Below are positions 62,979 to 64,000 of a stretch of DNA of 64,000 bases, one piece after another (position 1 is the first letter of the stretch; each line of letters opens with the position of its first letter). This stretch comes from Algicola sp. (lineage in GTDB: Bacteria > Bacteroidota > Bacteroidia > Flavobacteriales > Flavobacteriaceae), in contig JAAEZI010000016.1 of assembly GCA_018222915.1 (NCBI GenBank), forward strand, positions 1 through 64,000, given 5' to 3'. The notes beneath the pieces were generated by a model. It was not told the DNA's origin and did not search any database. It was given only the letters and a program-made list of their open reading frames with translations. The position numbers were made by a program, and so were the translations under genes.

Positions 62979-63641
62979 TTAGCTATTTGAAATCGTCCTT
63001 AAATGTTTGATGGTTTCAGTTTGATTGTCACTTTTAAAAATGTAGCTACCAGCTACTAATACATCTGCTCCAGCTTCAACAAGTGCTTTCGCATTTTTAT
63101 CAGTTACGCCACCATCTATTTCTATTCGGGTATCTAAGCCCTGCGCGTTGATCATTTGGCGTAATTTTTTAACACGATTATAAGTCATGTCTTCAAATTT
63201 TTGACCACCAAACCCAGGGTTAATTGACATTAAAAGGACCATATAACATTTTGGTAAAATATCTTCAAGTACAGATATCGGTGTCGTTAGATTTAATACA
63301 ACACTTGGCTTACAGCCTGCATTTTCTATTTGGGTTAGTGTTCTGTGCAAATGAACAGTGGATTCGTAATGAACCGAAATGATATCCGCTCCAACATTGG
63401 CGAACTCTTCAATGTAACGTTCAGGTTTTTCAATCATCAAATGGACATCCAATGGTTTCGTTGCATGTTTTTTTATAGCTTGAATGACTGGCATTCCGTA
63501 GGAAATATTAGGAACAAAGTGCCCATCCATCACATCAATATGGAACCAGTCAGCATCACTGTTGTTAACCATTTCTACATCGCGCTGGAGATTGCCAAAA
63601 TCGGCAGCTAAAATTGAAGGAGCTATTAATGTTGTAGCCAT
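62979..63641 (-). CDS. rpe: Ribulose-phosphate 3-epimerase
   Basis: A 220-aa TIM-barrel enzyme of the pentose phosphate pathway interconverting ribulose 5-phosphate and xylulose 5-phosphate. Landmarks are IAPSILAADFGNL, HIDVMDGHFVPNISYG, DVHLMIEKPERY, MSINPGFGGQKF, EIDGGV and the phosphate-binding GADVLVAGSYIF. Length fits the family. It has an exact TAnnTTTG box upstream and abuts the end of the Wzc-like gene with no spacer. Confidence 0.96.
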   Translation of the reverse strand: MATTLIAPSILAADFGNLQRDVEMVNNSDADWFHIDVMDGHFVPNISYGMPVIQAIKKHATKPLDVHLMIEKPERYIEEFANVGADIISVHYESTVHLHRTLTQIENAGCKPSVVLNLTTPISVLEDILPKCYMVLLMSINPGFGGQKFEDMTYNRVKKLRQMINAQGLDTRIEIDGGVTDKNAKALVEAGADVLVAGSYIFKSDNQTETIKHLRTISNS

Positions 63642-63667
63642 AAGATATCTGTTGGATTAGTTTTGGG

Positions 63668-63675
63668 CAAAGATA
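63668..63675 (-). promoter_or_regulatory. -7 promoter element of rpe
   Basis: Reads TATCTTTG on the minus strand, an exact TAnnTTTG match, 26 bp before the rpe ATG. A TTG lies only 10 nt upstream, too close for the usual -33 element. Confidence 0.5.
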
Positions 63676-63721
63676 ATTAAAAAAACAAGTTTACTTGATT
63701 GGAATGATATCGAGATATTAT

Positions 63722-63756
63722 AAAAAAATGAACCCAGAGTAATCAGCTCTGGGTTC
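63722..63756 (-). terminator. Intrinsic terminator of the sigma factor gene
   Basis: A perfect 10-bp stem (GAACCCAGAG / CTCTGGGTTC on the plus strand) with a 7-nt loop. On the minus strand it is followed by a T-run (the A-run at 63722-63728). It lies 78 bp after the stop of the sigma factor gene and before rpe. Confidence 0.85.
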
Positions 63757-63834
63757 TTTCATCAATCAAAAAACGAACAGTTATGTGTAACTGTTTGTTA
63801 CTGTAATTTAGTCGTAATAATTCGTATTTAATTA

Positions 63835-64000
63835 CTAGCCTAAATAGGTTTTTAATATTTTACTTCGAGACGTATGTTTCAATCTACGAATCGCTTTTTC
63901 TTTAATTTGTCTCACACGCTCACGAGTTAAGTCAAAAGTTTCTCCAATTTCTTCGAGAGTCATAGGGTGTTGGTTACCTAGACCGAAATACAGGCGAATA
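63835..64000 (-). CDS. rpoD: Housekeeping sigma-70 family factor (RpoD-like), C-terminal fragment
   Basis: The last 54 codons of a sigma factor whose 5' part lies beyond the window. The translated end has [20 protein letters not shown], the region 4.2 helix-turn-helix that reads the upstream promoter element, then [18 protein letters not shown] and the final KTYLG. The pattern is that of group 1 sigma factors; Bacteroidota RpoD is short and lacks region 1.1. The gene symbol is inferred from this C-terminus only. A terminator follows. Confidence 0.88.
   Translation of the reverse strand, partial: IRLYFGLGNQHPMTLEEIGETFDLTRERVRQIKEKAIRRLKHTSRSKILKTYLG

Noticed and set aside
1-64000. CRISPR arrays, insertion sequences, prophage or integrated element
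   Set aside because: No regularly spaced repeat array, transposase, integrase or phage gene was found on either strand; the tRNA-Arg gene has no visible duplicated 3' end downstream.

Overview
The window is AT-rich DNA from a member of the Bacteroidota, most likely a marine Flavobacteriaceae species. The support is a secreted protein with a type IX secretion (T9SS) C-terminal sorting tail, several exact TAnnTTTG -7 promoter boxes, the flavobacterial gene order and FtsZ form in the division cluster, and two sulfotransferases in an exopolysaccharide locus. Everything is read from sequence alone; no database search was possible.

Region 1 (1-13546), housekeeping: two tandem proton-coupled peptide transporters (the first cut by the window edge), a secreted thioredoxin-fold protein, a minus-strand run surE / 95-aa membrane protein / lpxB / NlpC-P60 lipoprotein / comEC, a plus-strand pair of C-terminal processing protease and DppC-like permease, and a minus-strand run of a 34-aa membrane peptide, an alpha/beta hydrolase and engB.

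Region 2 (13651-29844), the dcw cell-division and cell-wall cluster: mraZ-rsmH-ftsL-ftsI-murE-mraY-murD-ftsW-murG-murC-ftsQ-ftsA-ftsZ, followed by yqeY and tRNA-Arg(TCG). Three 10-bp-spaced GTGG repeats just upstream of the -7 box look like the MraZ operator. A perfect 10-bp stem-loop sits between ftsA and ftsZ, and a strong terminator follows ftsZ.

Region 3 (29982-37876): an MtfA-like peptidase, an outer-membrane barrel protein, and a minus-strand cassette of a 53-aa precursor-like peptide, an HPr-kinase-like protein and an NTP_transf_5-type nucleotidyltransferase. A 1182-aa T9SS cargo protein lies upstream. The cassette is the best candidate for an undescribed system: a short exported Ser/Pro/Gly peptide made beside a kinase and a nucleotidyltransferase of the kinds that tailor some lasso peptides.

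Region 4 (38105-62978): a roughly 25-kb plus-strand Wzx/Wzy-type exopolysaccharide locus. It holds a flippase, GNAT, deacetylase, two sulfotransferases, six GT-B glycosyltransferases, an asparagine-synthetase-like protein, a hexapeptide acyltransferase, a polymerase, a bi-domain oxidoreductase with an alpha/alpha-toroid partner, WecG/TagA, WecB, a WecA-like initiating transferase, Wza-like export lipoprotein and a Wzc-like tyrosine kinase. Most genes overlap by 4-20 nt. The product is probably an acidic, sulfated, N-acetylated polysaccharide. The window ends with rpe and the 3' end of a housekeeping sigma factor gene, both on the minus strand.
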